Below are positions 1 to 9,700 of a stretch of 64,000 nt of DNA, piece by piece. Under the pieces are notes generated by a model. That model worked only from the letters and a program-made list of their open reading frames with translations, had not been told where the DNA came from and ran no database searches. Origin of the DNA: Hordeum vulgare subsp. vulgare (taxonomy: Eukaryota > Streptophyta > Magnoliopsida > Poales > Poaceae); the NCBI RefSeq assembly GCF_904849725.1, contig NC_058519.1, positions 533,828,316-533,892,315 on the forward strand. Reading direction: 5' to 3'. The translations under genes were made by a program, and so were the position numbers. Each line of letters starts with the position of its first letter. Position 1 is the first letter of the stretch.

Positions 1-93
1 AATTGCTAATATTCTTGTTCACATATTCCTGCCTTTTGATTCAGCTTTACGTTCAATGTTATTCTCTGGTCTAATGTGTTGTTCGTCTTCAGG

Positions 94-1155
94 ATGGTTC
101 CACCAACTCGTCAGAATCCGGGGCGTGAGGGTGCTGATGTTCCGCCACCACCTCCTCCGCCTCCTCCGACGCCGCATCCTCCTGCAGAGGCTTGGAAAGA
201 GGTGATGGCTGCAACAAATGCTAACACCCAAATGTTAATCCAGCTCTTGCAAGAGAGGACAAATCAGTGGCAGGGAAATTTCAACCATGGTGGTAATCAG
301 TCTGCATCTCTGAGTCAATTCCTAGCAAACCAGCCGAAGACCTTCACGTCGTGTGATCAGTCATTTGAAGCTTAGGACTGGATTCAGCACATGAACAAAC
401 ACTTTGAGTGCAGCAATGTCCATCCAGAGGACTTCGTCAAGTTTGCAACGTTTCAGCTCAAGGGGCAGGCAGCAGTTTGGTGGCAGCAGTTGAAGGACTC
501 CAGGGGTGGCAGATTGATCAGTTGGGATCAGTTGTGTAGAGATTTCAGGTCTCACTATATCCCGTCTAGCTTTGTGGAAGAGATGCGTGAGAAGTTCACA
601 TGCTTGAAGCAAGGTGGTTCCTTCGTGTACAAGTACAACGTCGAGTTCCACGAGCTGGCTCGATATGCCTTGCAGGACATTCCAGATCAGAACACCAAGA
701 TCTATCAGTTCAGAGATGGTTTGAGAGAGGACTTGCAGCTGGCCCTCGCCTTGCACGATCCTGATGAGTTTGATAAGTTCTATAACTTGGCTCTAAGGGC
801 TGAGGAAGCTTTCTCAGGGTGGAGAATTCGAAGAAGCGTTTCAGAGAGTCCAGTTCGTCTCCCTCAACTCAGGTGGTTCCGAAGCAGCAGAAATACTGGG
901 TGTCTCCTCCTCCTCCTCGGCAGACTTAGCAGTTCAAGTAATCAGGTGGTCATGGTTCTTCCCACCCACCCAACCCAGCATTCCAGCAGAGGTTTCAGCA
1001 GCAGAAGCAAGGGAATCCTCAGACGCAGTTCCGTCAGCCGGCAGATGTTACTTGTCACAAGTGTGGGCAGAAGGGTCACTATGCCAACAAGTGCACCTCT
1101 CACTTGCGCCTTCCACCTCCTCCTCCAGGGAAGCCTCCAAGCAATGCTATAGTGA
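94..1155 (+). pseudogene. chromovirus gag (capsid/nucleocapsid), broken
   Basis: Gag packages the element's RNA into cytoplasmic particles. The likely start is the ATG at 94, which follows a pyrimidine-rich TCTTCAG that could be a splice acceptor; an upstream ATG at 76 is in frame but does not look native. The N-terminus is proline-rich (a run of nine prolines), followed by the capsid-type region with motifs such as AVWWQQLK around 460-490 and FTCLKQGGSF near 600. A CX2CX4HX4C zinc knuckle (CHKCGQKGHYANKC) lies at 1053-1094. Breaks: an in-frame TAG at 373-375, and a frameshift near 825-835, because the zinc knuckle is in another frame than the capsid part. Further stops lie in the linker near 930-945. 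Confidence 0.88.
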
Positions 1156-1729
1156 AGTTCAACCCCAGGTCTGCGAGAGTCAATATGGTGAATGCAACTG
1201 AAGCAGAGAACTCCTCGGACGTGATTTTGGGTAATCTCCTCGTTAATGATATTCCTGCTAAGGTTTTATTTGATTCGGGTGCATCGCATACTTTCATGTC
1301 ATATCCCTTTGCATCTGGCAATAATTTTGCGACTGAGTTTTACCAAAGTCACCGCAAGTTGTGTCTCCGGGAATGCGGATGAGTTCTCAGATGTTTGTTC
1401 CGGAGGTCACTGTCAAGATGGGTGATTATGCCTTTCTGGCTTCTCCTATTGTCCTTGGCAACTCTGATATTGATTTGATCCTTGGGATGGATTGGTTGGC
1501 TATGAACAAGGCGTCTATTGATTGTGAAGCTAAAGAAGTGAAGCTAACTCATTCTTCGGAGGACGTGATAATCTTCGCAGCGCGTGATGACACGGTCCGT
1601 CTGTTTTCCTTGAATGAGAAGGGTGAGATCTCTCCAATTTCGCAAGTCCCAGTGGTGTGTGAATATGAAGATGTTCTTTTCCGGAAGAACTGCCAGGAAT
1701 GCCTCCGCACCGAGCAGTTGAGTTCGTAA
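1156..1729 (+). pseudogene. chromovirus aspartic protease region, broken
   Basis: The retroviral-type protease cleaves the gag-pol polyprotein. The catalytic motif reads FDSGASHTF (about 1267-1293), the usual D-S/T-G-A pattern. A second conserved block, ILGMDWL (about 1479-1499), is the flap/C-terminal signature of gypsy proteases. The two blocks lie in different frames, with a frameshift between about 1320 and 1380, so no continuous protease is encoded. The second frame ends at a stop at 1727-1729, after the linker to RT has begun in the overlapping frame. Identification is firm from the motifs; the exact domain borders are approximate. Confidence 0.83.
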
Positions 1730-2519
1730 TTGAGCTTGAACCGGATACTAAGCCTGTGTGCAAACGATCGTACAAACTAGGTCCAGAAGAGTTGAAGGAG
1801 CTGAAGAAACAACTTGATGAGCAGGAGTGCCTGGGTCTGATCAGACCAAGCTCATCTCCTTGGGGCTGTGGAGTTCTTTTCGTCAAGAACAAGGATGGTA
1901 CGAAACAACTCTGTGTCGATTATCGCCCATTGAAGAAGAAGACGATTAAAACAAGTATCCACTTCCTAATATCAATGAGTTGTTTGAGCAATTGAAAGGG
2001 GCTAAGATCTTCTCGAAGCTTGATCTCAGGATGGGTTATCATCAGATTCGCATTCGCAAAGAGGACATTCCAAAGACTGCTTTCAGAACAAGCTTTGGCT
2101 CGTATGAGTATAAAGTGATGTCTTTTGGTCTGGCCAATGCTCCACCGACCTTCTGTCACATGATGAATTACATCTTCTCCCCATTCAAGAATGAATTCGT
2201 CTTGTTGTATCTTGATGATATTCTGGTCTTTTCCGAAACTGAGGAAGAGCATGAAGAACATCTCAGACTTGTGCTTGATAAGCTAAGAGAGCATAAGTTC
2301 TATGCTAAGTTTTCCAAATGTGAGTCCTGGTTGAAAGAAGTTATCTACCTTGGGCACATCATCTCTGCCGAGGGCATCAAAGTTGATCCGTCGAAGGTGC
2401 AGGCCATTGTTGAGTGGGAGCCCCCGCAAAATGTGAAGCAGCTTCGAAGCTTTCTCGGGCTTGCAAGCTATTGTAGAAGATTCGTTGAGAATTTCTCCAA
2501 GATTTCTAAGCCTCTCTAA
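1699..2519 (+). pseudogene. chromovirus reverse transcriptase domain, broken
   Basis: This is the RNA-dependent DNA polymerase that makes the cDNA copy. Seen: the N-terminal fingers region ([11 protein letters not shown] at about 1720), the SSPWG block, the CVDYRPL block near 1910, the [12 protein letters not shown] block near 2020, [10 protein letters not shown] near 2125 and the catalytic YLDD at 2208-2219. Downstream, [10 protein letters not shown] and [11 protein letters not shown] are the thumb/connection blocks. Breaks: a frameshift near 1945-1960 (the first frame ends at 1995, the second opens around 1960) and a stop at 2517-2519. The catalytic aspartates themselves are kept. The reading frame then passes into RNase H. 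Confidence 0.92.
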
Positions 2520-3062
2520 AGTCTTCTTCACAAGGGTGTGAAGTATGTATGGTCTCTAGAGTGTCAGTTGGCTTTCGACACGCTCAAAGATAAGCTCACT
2601 TCTACTCCAGTCTTGGTTTCTCCTGATGACTCCAAACCTTATCAAGTGTTCTGCGATGCCTCTCTTCAAGGTCTTGGTGCAGTGTTGATGCAAGACAAGA
2701 AAGTGGTATCTTATACCTCGAGGCAGTTGAAGCCAAGTGAGAAGAATTACCCCACTCATGATCTTGAGTTGGCGGCACTGGTACATGCTCTGATGACTTG
2801 GAGACACCTCTTGTTGGAAAGAAAGGCTGAAGTGTTCACCGATCACAAGAGTCTCAAGTACATCTTCACCCAGCCTAACCTCAATCTTTGGCAAACTCGT
2901 TGGGTGGAAATGCTCCAAGATTTTAATCCGAGCGTTGAGTACACTCCAGGCAAAGCTAATGTCGTGGCGGACGCTTTGAGCAGGAAGGCTTACTGCAATA
3001 GTCTCATTCTGAAGCCTCTCCAGCCTGACCTTTGTGAATCTTTAAGCTCAACCTTCAGTTAG
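2520..3062 (+). pseudogene. chromovirus RNase H domain
   Basis: RNase H degrades the RNA strand of the RNA/DNA hybrid during reverse transcription. Seen: [15 protein letters not shown] near 2650 (first catalytic Asp), [15 protein letters not shown] near 2750 (catalytic Glu), [10 protein letters not shown] near 2837 (next Asp) and VADALSRK near 2960 (last Asp region). The order and spacing match gypsy RNase H domains. The frame is open from 2538 to a stop at 3060-3062, just where the linker to integrase begins. It shares the frame of the preceding RT part, separated from it by the stop at 2517-2519. Confidence 0.92.
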
Positions 3063-4523
3063 TACCTCAGGGATTTCTTGCTAATCTTCAGATTTCTCCA
3101 ACCTTGGAAGACCAGGTCCGACAAGCTCAACTTCTTGATGTAATGGTGAAGAAAGTTAGGATTGGCTTGACAAAGGGAGTTCCCAAATATAAGTGCTTCA
3201 GTGTTGATACCAGAGATACATTATTCTTTGAGGATCGTCTTGTCGTTCCGAAAGGTTATCATGGAAGAAGCTCATAACGCTCTTCTCTCCATACATCCAG
3301 GAAGTTCCAAGATGTATCGGGACTTGAAACAGACCTTCTGGTGGACTCGCATGAAGCGTGAAATTGCTCAGTTCGTAAATGAATGTGATGTATGTCGAAG
3401 GGTGAAAGGAGAACATCAACGTCCAGCGGGTCTTTTGCATCCATTGCCCATTCCTGGGTGGAAGTTCGACCATTTTGAGATGGATTTCGTCACCGGGTTT
3501 CCGAAGTCCAAGAAGGGTAACGATGACATCTTCATCGTCATCGACAAGTTGAGCAAAGTAGCTCATTTCCTTCCAGTCAATGAGTCTATCTCGGTAGCTC
3601 AGCTTGCGAAGCTGTACACTTCAAGGATAGTCTCTTTGCATGGCGTTCCAATACTGATTTCTTCGGATCACGGAAGCATCTTTACTCCCAAGTTCTGGGA
3701 CTCATTTCAGTCTGCGATGGGTACTAAGATTTGATTCAGCATAGCCTTTCATCCTCAGACTAGTGGGCAAGTTGAGAGAGTCAATCAGGTCCTCGAGGAT
3801 ATGCTAAGAGCCTATGTCATTTCATTTGGCATGAAGTGGGAAGACTACCTACCTTTTGCCAAGTTTTCTTATAACAACAGCTATCAGGCAAGTTCAGGCA
3901 AAGCTCCGTTTTAGATTCTCTATGGCAGGAAGTGTCGTACCCCGCTCAACTGGTCAGAGACTGGTGAGCGTCAGATTCTTGGGAATGACTTGATTGAAGA
4001 AGCAGAAGAGATGTGTCGTGTCATTCGGGATAATCTCAAAGCAGCGCAGTCCCTTCAGAAGAGCTACTATAATAGCAAGCATCATGACATGTCTTATGAG
4101 CTCGATGACTTCGTTTATCTTAAAGTGTCTCCTATGACGGGCACTTAGCATTTTGGCATCAAAGGCAAGCTTGCTCCTCGTTTTGTTGGGCCTTTGAGAA
4201 TTGTTGGCAAGAGAGGCGACCTTGCTTATCAGCTAGAGCTCCCTTCAAACTTCGCAAATGTGCATGACGTGTTCCATGTATCTCAACTCCGGAGATGCTT
4301 CAAGACTCCCGAGCGCACTGTTGATCTTCACGATATCGACCTTCAACCCGACCTATCCTATCGTGAGCATCGAGTTGCAGTTCTTGAGAGGACTGAGTGC
4401 AAGACTCACAATAAGTCAATCAAGTTTCTCAAGGTGCAGTGGTCACATCATTCCTATAAAGAGGCCACTTGGGAGCGCGAGGATCACCTCCATTCTGAAT
4501 TTCTAGAGTTCATTCAGTCCTAG
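3063..4523 (+). pseudogene. chromovirus integrase with C-terminal chromodomain, broken
   Basis: Integrase joins the cDNA to the host chromosome; the chromodomain is thought to steer it to chromatin. From about 3255 the frame is constant to 4523. Seen: an H2C2 zinc-binding domain (AHNALLSIHPG, then CDVCRRVK near 3385), first catalytic Asp in EMDFVTGF (near 3480), second in ISSDHGSIF (near 3660), Glu in GQVERVNQ (near 3770), a conserved DVFHVSQLR block near 4267, and a chromodomain-like VQWSHHSYKEATWERE near 4436. Breaks: a frameshift near 3252, and in-frame stops TGA 3732-3734, TAG 3912-3914 and TAG 4146-4148. The first may reflect CpG decay of an Arg codon. All three DDE residues are still present. 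Confidence 0.92.
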
Positions 4524-4550
4524 ATCTCGGGTCGAAGTATTCTTGTAGTG

Positions 4551-4560
4551 TGGGAGAGTT
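4551..4560 (+). other. chromovirus polypurine tract
   Basis: A purine-rich TGGGAGAGTT directly precedes the 3' LTR start (TGTAATG). This is the expected position of the plus-strand primer for second-strand synthesis. Confidence 0.6.
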
Positions 4561-6019
4561 TGTAATGCCCCAGATGTAACCCTTGCCATATTTGGAAACC
4601 TTTCCTATTTGGAACCATGATGTCAATGCTATAAGAGTTATCATTTCATGTGGTCATTTATGTGGCTTTGTTTTGTGTCTCCAACTTGCATCATGGCATT
4701 CACTTGCATGCATGTCATTCCATTGTGATGTTGTTATAGCTTGATCCTTTATGAGTGCAAGTTGTTGTGATGATGTGATGATGATTTCCAAACATTGGTT
4801 GTTTTCAAATAAGGTTTCAAAACCCCTTCTCCACTATTTATTTGAGCTCATGTTTTAACTTGCTCAAAACCTGTTTTAAAAATGTTGATCTTTTAGTGTG
4901 TTACCTTGTGATTGAGGGGTATTGTTTTGGGATTTCAAAACTTAAGCTAAAGGGGGTTTTATTTACAAAAACAGTATACTAAATTCTGTTTTGAATTTAA
5001 TTTAGTTGCTCCAAAAATCAAATTTATATTCTATTTAAATAGGGCATAATTCCCTTATGTCCTAGGTATTTTTATTTTGTTTTCTTCAAACTCATGTGTT
5101 CCTGTGTGCATTTTTGATTGAAGGTGTTATTTAAAATAGGAAAACCCCCTTTTTATTTTTTTAGAGAGGCCAGGTGGGCTGGCTCCCTCTTCTCTCCCTG
5201 GCCCATCTCCTTCTGTCGCCAGCGCTAGCCCATCGTGCGACCGTCTCCTTCCTCGCGCGACGTCACCACTGTACGACAGAAGCTCCACTGCCGATCTCTT
5301 CTCCCCTTCGATCTTTTGGCTCCTAGCATGCCTCCCGAGGTCATTTAAGCAGCCAGGCCCCCTCCTCGCAACCCTAGGGCCTCATTTTCCTCCTCCTCTC
5401 CTCTCTGGCACCGTCGGGGCTGGCTCCCGAGCAGCTCCAACTCCATGGCCGAACTAGGTGAGCTCATCGCCGGCAGGATCGGTGCCTAGTCTTCTTCCGC
5501 GACCGGATCAAGAGCACGCGGTGGACGCGGGGGTTCCATTCACGACAAGATCAAGCGATGGGAGCGGCTGCATCGACGACCTCGATGACCCCCTCTTCTT
5601 CCACTCCGGCGGCCTCTTCTGCAGCACCTCGTCGTCGGCGCCTCCTCCTCCATGACGAGATCCTCTCCTCTCAACGCTAGGTGAGCCAGGCCCTTGCTTT
5701 CCTCCGCTTCTCCACTCCATAGTCGCGTCCGAGCCGTGAGCTCGAGGCCTGCCGGAATTGCACCGGCAGGTTGATGCAGCTGCTGCTGTTGCGCGGTGTT
5801 GCTTCTGCACGGGCGTAGATCCTCTGCTTCGTGGCCGTCGCATCCCTTTCGCAGATGTAGAGCAGCCGCAGAAGTCCCCGCACGCGTAGCGTATGTGTGA
5901 AGAACGACCCGCTCCGGTGAGCTCGTCGCCGGCGCCTCTCTGCAAAAGCAGAGCAAGGCCGCCCTTTTTTCGTGCTTACCTGGTTAGAGATTCCCCTTAG
6001 GGACAGTAGCACACGCAAG

Positions 6020-6086
6020 GTCAACTAGTTGGCCCTTGTGCGCAGAACGGCGCGACGCGGGTTCGAATCCCCGCAAGGCCCTTTTT
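6020..6086 (+). promoter_or_regulatory. tRNA-like module 1 in the chromovirus LTR (A-box-like, B-box, T-run)
   Basis: Seen: an A-box-like TCAACTAGTTGG at 6020-6031, a perfect B-box-type GGTTCGAATCC at 6060-6070 inside a stem-like CGGGTTCGAATCCCCG, and a T-run at 6082-6086. Spacing fits a type-2 RNA polymerase III promoter. It is not an intact tRNA gene: I cannot build a full acceptor stem or anticodon arm. The same place in the other LTR copy has TAGCCCGTCTGG at 26477-26488 and GGGTTCGAGACCC at 26520-26532. Whether it is ever transcribed by Pol III is inference only. Confidence 0.5.
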
Positions 6087-6168
6087 ATTTTAGTTTCGCT
6101 AGTAGCAGTGCCTGGTAGTGAGAAGGCTTACCTGGTTTCCTGCCCCTTCTCTGTCGAGAGCAAGGCAA

Positions 6169-6239
6169 CAGCCTAGTGGTGTGTGGGTGTGGTAGCACCA
6201 GGGAGGTCCTTGGTTCGAATCCAGGGGCTTCCCCCTTTT
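6169..6239 (+). promoter_or_regulatory. tRNA-like module 2 in the chromovirus LTR
   Basis: Seen: an A-box-like CAGCCTAGTGG at 6169-6179, a B-box GGTTCGAATCC at 6212-6222 flanked by short complementary bases (CTTGG/CCAGG), and a T-run at 6236-6239. The A-to-B distance is about 32 bp, as in tRNA genes. The equivalent module in the other copy is 26637-26705. It could be a tRNA-derived scrap (SINE-like) captured by the LTR, or chance similarity. Confidence 0.5.
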
Positions 6240-6349
6240 ATTTTTGTTTTTGTTTCCCTTGTTATTTTTCCCTAAAACTTTTCTTCGGCAGCAAGTAAGC
6301 GTTGTTTCTTTTATCAAACCAGTGGTATGTATTTCTTTTAATGCCTAGG

Positions 6350-6690
6350 ATATTCATGTATGTGTGTGTAGGTATATGTGCACATGAGTGTGTGTATGTG
6401 TGTGGATGTGTTTGTGTGCACATGAGTGAGATGTGCACACATGTGAGTATGTGTGTGTGTGTGCATAGGGTTGCACATGCACATGTGCAAGAGGGCCTAG
6501 CCCCTCATGTTGCACCTTTTGTAGTGTGTGTGTGTGTGAGCACATATATGTGGGTGTATGTGCTCATGCATGTGTGTGTGTGGGCATGGGTGCACAACGC
6601 ACTTGTTCATGAGGGCTAACCCCTCATGCTTGCCACTATGGAGTGGTGTAGTGGTGTATGGGCTTGTGTGTGTGCATGTGTAGGTGTAGT
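6350..6690. repeat. TG-rich low-complexity tract in the LTR
   Basis: Interrupted (TG)n mixed with GTGTATGTG and CACATG words runs through this stretch. The long ORFs on both strands here are by-products of the repeat. A matching tract is at 26808-27215 in the solo LTR, so it is a fixed feature of the family. Confidence 0.85.
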
Positions 6691-9312
6691 TGATGCTACA
6701 AGTGCTATATCTACATGTGATATTGTTCCTATATGTCTTGTTGGATTCTAGGTTGTTTTTCGAGCTAGCTTTGTGCCTAGATGTTACATGCAAGTACCCA
6801 TGTATTATATATGATTTTGGGGTAGAATCATCCCAAGAATCCATTGGTGGAATCAGATTTCACTTTAGAGAAACTTCATAAAACTGTCATTTTCTGTCAT
6901 GATGCCATGTTTAGAGCTTTGTATAATGTGGTGCCTTGATCCTATGATGATGAATCCTTGATATAGTGGTAGTGGGTGAACCTCTATACAGCATGGGGTC
7001 TTCGTTTTGTTCATAGGAATTTGTATGCACCTATGGTGCCTTGCCAAAGTTGACACTTGGCTGAAACTGACAGCTTTGTGAAAAGCTGAGATTTTCACTA
7101 AGTCTGAGAATCTGATGTTATTTTCTTCCCATGTTGTCTTGGTTGCAAAAGCTCATGTGTTGGGAATAAACCCATCCAACAGACTAAAGTTTGTGAGATT
7201 TTGTGTTTGTCTAGCTTCCTGTTAAATTTCATGCTTATTCACTTCCTGTAGATATCATTTTGGAGGCTGCCAAAATGCTTCAGAGCATAAGCAGCTGGTG
7301 AAAATTTTCACCAAGTCCCAGAATATGTCATATTTTGTCCAAGTTAGTGCGTGTAGATCTGCTCATGGGTGACTCCTTTGTAGTAAATTCTTGCACAGGG
7401 TTGTAGAGATTTTGAATGGCTTTTGCCTCATGTCTTGTTTGGCTCATTTGGATGGTTGTATCTACTTTAAATATTATGGACAAACTGCTATGTTGCTGTT
7501 AAAAACAGATTGCATGTTTTGATGATTTGAAGCTTGTGTGGGCATTGTTGTTGATGTGGTGTGTTTCCATGCACCACCTCACTTATATTTGGTTGTTTGA
7601 TCATGTGGCAACCTCGTAACACCAGGGGAGTGCCATTGGAGTGTGTTTGTGGTTGATTTGAACAGTAGGTCTCCATATCTTGTTTTGTAGTTTCCGGTTG
7701 ATCCGTAGCTCCGTTCTCTACGTTCTCTATACGTTTTTGCTTTGTTTTCTCGTGATGCACATGATCATGCCATCTTCATGCATGTCAAGATAACTTAAAA
7801 TAAGGTTCTTTCCAGAATTCTATTAACTCAACTAATGCATATGAAAGTGACTAGAATAGTGATGCATGCTTCCTTCTTCACTCATGCATCATATTTTTTA
7901 TTGCATCATGTTGTGTTGGTGTTCATTGGCTGTTATCTTATCTTGGGTAGCATCGGCATCAGAGAGCAAGTATGTGGATTCTAGAGAGTACGTGCAGGAA
8001 GATCAAGAGCAGTTCCAAGCTGAAGAATTCACAGGCAAGATGACCGTGACCTTGATACCGTATCTAGCTTTGTTATGCTTACAATCACGTTACCTTCGAT
8101 ACATGCTCGCTGCCTACCACTTGATATAAATGCCTCCTGACATTGCCATGAAACCCAAACACCTCCCTCTCCTAGCTAATGTTGTTTGGCTAAGTAGGCT
8201 TGCTCAACCTCTAATGAGTAGCTTTGCTAGTTGCACGTGCCAGCTGTCTCGTGTGATAACATGAGTATTTTGATATCATTATGTTAACGGCTATTTAATT
8301 AATGCACCTATATATTTGGTAAATGACGGAAGGCCTAGCCTTTTGCCGGGTGATTTGTTCCGTTGTTGCCGCCTTAGTTTCGTCTACGGGTGTTTGATTC
8401 CATAACTTATCGCTCCCAACACGTTCGGGGTTGTTATGGGGACCCCCTTGATAAATCGTTTAGTGTTAAGGCTTGTCCGGCAGGAGCCAACATTGGTTTT
8501 AATTTTCTAATCACCTAATAATAATTTGCATAGGGAATAGCTACCCCGAGGAATTAATCAACAACCCGGGCCATTGCTCCTCATGAGTGTCGGTCCAAAC
8601 TGGTATGCCTGTGGGGCCACCGCAAGGAAACTTGAGGTTTGGTTCCCGTAGCTAGTTCCATCCATCGTGTCGTGAGATTGAGAAACGCGGCTCTTATCGG
8701 GGTCGTCGACACGACGGGAGGTCCTGCTAGATTTGTCTTAACTTAGCGATATATATTGCATATAGGGATTCCGATGAAACTTTGGGTCTCCTCAAAGTTT
8801 AGGTTTTCCTCTAAGGAATCCAACGAGATCACGAGCTTCGTGATAGAGGATTACTTTGCGGCCCATGGTAGTTTGTGATGGAGTAGTTGGAGAACTCCTA
8901 CAGGGTTTAATCTTTCGGAAAGCCGTGCCCGAGGTTATGTGGCAAACATGGATAATTTGTTAACATCGTATCTAGACAACTCAAAGTAACTCTAATAAAA
9001 CTGTCAACTGTGTGCGTAACCGTGACTGTCTCCTTCGAAGTCCTCTCTTCGATCGGGAACACGGTGGGGTTAAGTTTGACGTAAGTAGGTGTTCAGGATC
9101 ACTTAGTGATCATCTAGCCTTCGACCGCTCACGTAGACCACCATATCAATTAGTCTGATCATCGTAAGTTAGCCACCATATCTGCTTAGGTTGCTGCAAA
9201 CCTATACACTAAACCTTCCTCGCCTAATAACTTGACTAGACTGGATACCAAGGTCATCCGATTGTTGAGTCCTTGTGGCTCACAGATTACTACAACCCCA
9301 ATAGGTACAGGT

Positions 9313-9405
9313 ACGCCCGACGCAGGAGATCCTGATGGCACCCAGCTGAAGTGGGAGTATGATGAGGACCCTGACCGACTGTACGTGAACTATCCGGAGG
9401 GCTGA
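9313..9405 (+). other. coding-like exon scrap near the end of the LTR
   Basis: After a possible splice acceptor (ACAG at 9307-9310), an open stretch of 30 codons ends in TGA at 9403-9405 and carries the peptide words GDPDGTQL and DRLYVNYPE. The matching stretch in the solo LTR, 29850-29942, ends at the same stop. About half of the codon differences between the two are silent third-base changes. This suggests past selection as protein, for example the last exon of a spliced LTR transcript. I do not recognise the product. Confidence 0.4.
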
Positions 9406-9674
9406 GGCCGTGGTCGTGATAGTGGGCTAGCATGCGGGATGTCATAGTTTTACTTGTTTCATGTTGTCCGTAGCGGGACTAAACTTTGCTCTGAATAATT
9501 GTGTGGTTGTAAACTTTATGTTATACAATGTCAGATGGCAAGTGTATGCCCTACATGTCATTCTTCAGTTATGTAATGTTATGATTATCTCGCTTGCGAA
9601 ATGCTTAGATGTGCCCCTTTTCCCTTTTGAGGCATCGCCCCCAAAATAGGAAGGGCCGCATCTTAGTCGTTACA

Positions 9675-9700
9675 TCCCTGCGATGGGTACTAAGATTCGA
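9675..9700 (+). other. junction scrap: chromovirus integrase-like sequence joined to family-A LTR
   Basis: Between the LTR end (9674) and the family-A sequence lies TCCCT, then CTGCGATGGGTACTAAGATT (9678-9697). These 20 bases are identical to part of the integrase coding region at 3712-3735. The next bases, CGATTGATTGC, lead into the family-A LTR (which elsewhere reads AAGATTGATTGC). AAGATT/GATT is shared by both partners, giving a microhomology-type join. It is either the remnant of another chromovirus into which this one inserted, or filler DNA copied at a break. Confidence 0.6.

Larger units (their letters stand above)
1..9674 (+). mobile_element. Ty3/gypsy chromovirus (Tekay-like), internal region plus 3' LTR; 5' LTR outside window
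   Basis: Seen: in order, a gag with zinc knuckle, an aspartic protease motif, RT with YLDD, RNase H, an H2C2/DDE integrase and a C-terminal chromodomain-like segment, then a purine-rich tract and a long repeat opening TGTAATGCCCC at 4561 and ending TTACA at 9674. The domain order and chromodomain place it among chromoviruses; the Tekay/Del assignment is inferred from the integrase C-terminus and very long LTR. A second copy of the LTR lies at 25343-30209. Coding parts are broken by several stops and frameshifts, so this copy is dead. The 5' LTR and left TSD lie upstream of the window, so the TSD cannot be checked. The five bases after the LTR are TCCCT. Confidence 0.93.
4561..9674 (+). repeat. 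3' LTR of the chromovirus, 5.1 kb
   Basis: The LTR opens TGTAATGCC and closes GTTACA, and is homologous end to end to 25343-30209. Contents by position: AT-rich U3 4561-5160; GC-rich stretch 5160-5960, with a weak TATA-like site near 5342 where the other copy has a good TATATAAG; two tRNA-like A/B-box modules 6020-6086 and 6169-6239; TG-rich tract 6350-6690; unique AT-moderate sequence 6700-9270; and a short coding-like exon ending in TGA at 9405. No convincing long ORF is present. At 5114 bp it is unusually long for an LTR; most of it (about 4.3 kb downstream of the inferred promoter) would be transcribed leader. Confidence 0.92.

Noticed and set aside
5458..6024. Several overlapping minus- and plus-strand ORFs (115-145 codons) in the GC-rich LTR leader
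   Set aside because: GC-rich DNA has few stops; translations are Arg/Ser/Pro-rich, and the other LTR copy does not keep the frames.
6020..6086. A true tRNA gene
   Set aside because: The A and B boxes look real, but no full cloverleaf with acceptor stem and anticodon arm can be drawn, so it is reported only as a tRNA-like module.
6302..6619. ORFs of 60-115 codons on both strands in the TG-rich tract
   Set aside because: Low-complexity Cys/Val/His-rich translations arise from TG repeats in any frame; the tract has no conserved start or frame between the two LTR copies.
4561..9674. Reading the 5.1-kb segment as intergenic DNA with genes
   Set aside because: A second copy with defined ends and a TSD (25343-30209) shows it is an LTR.
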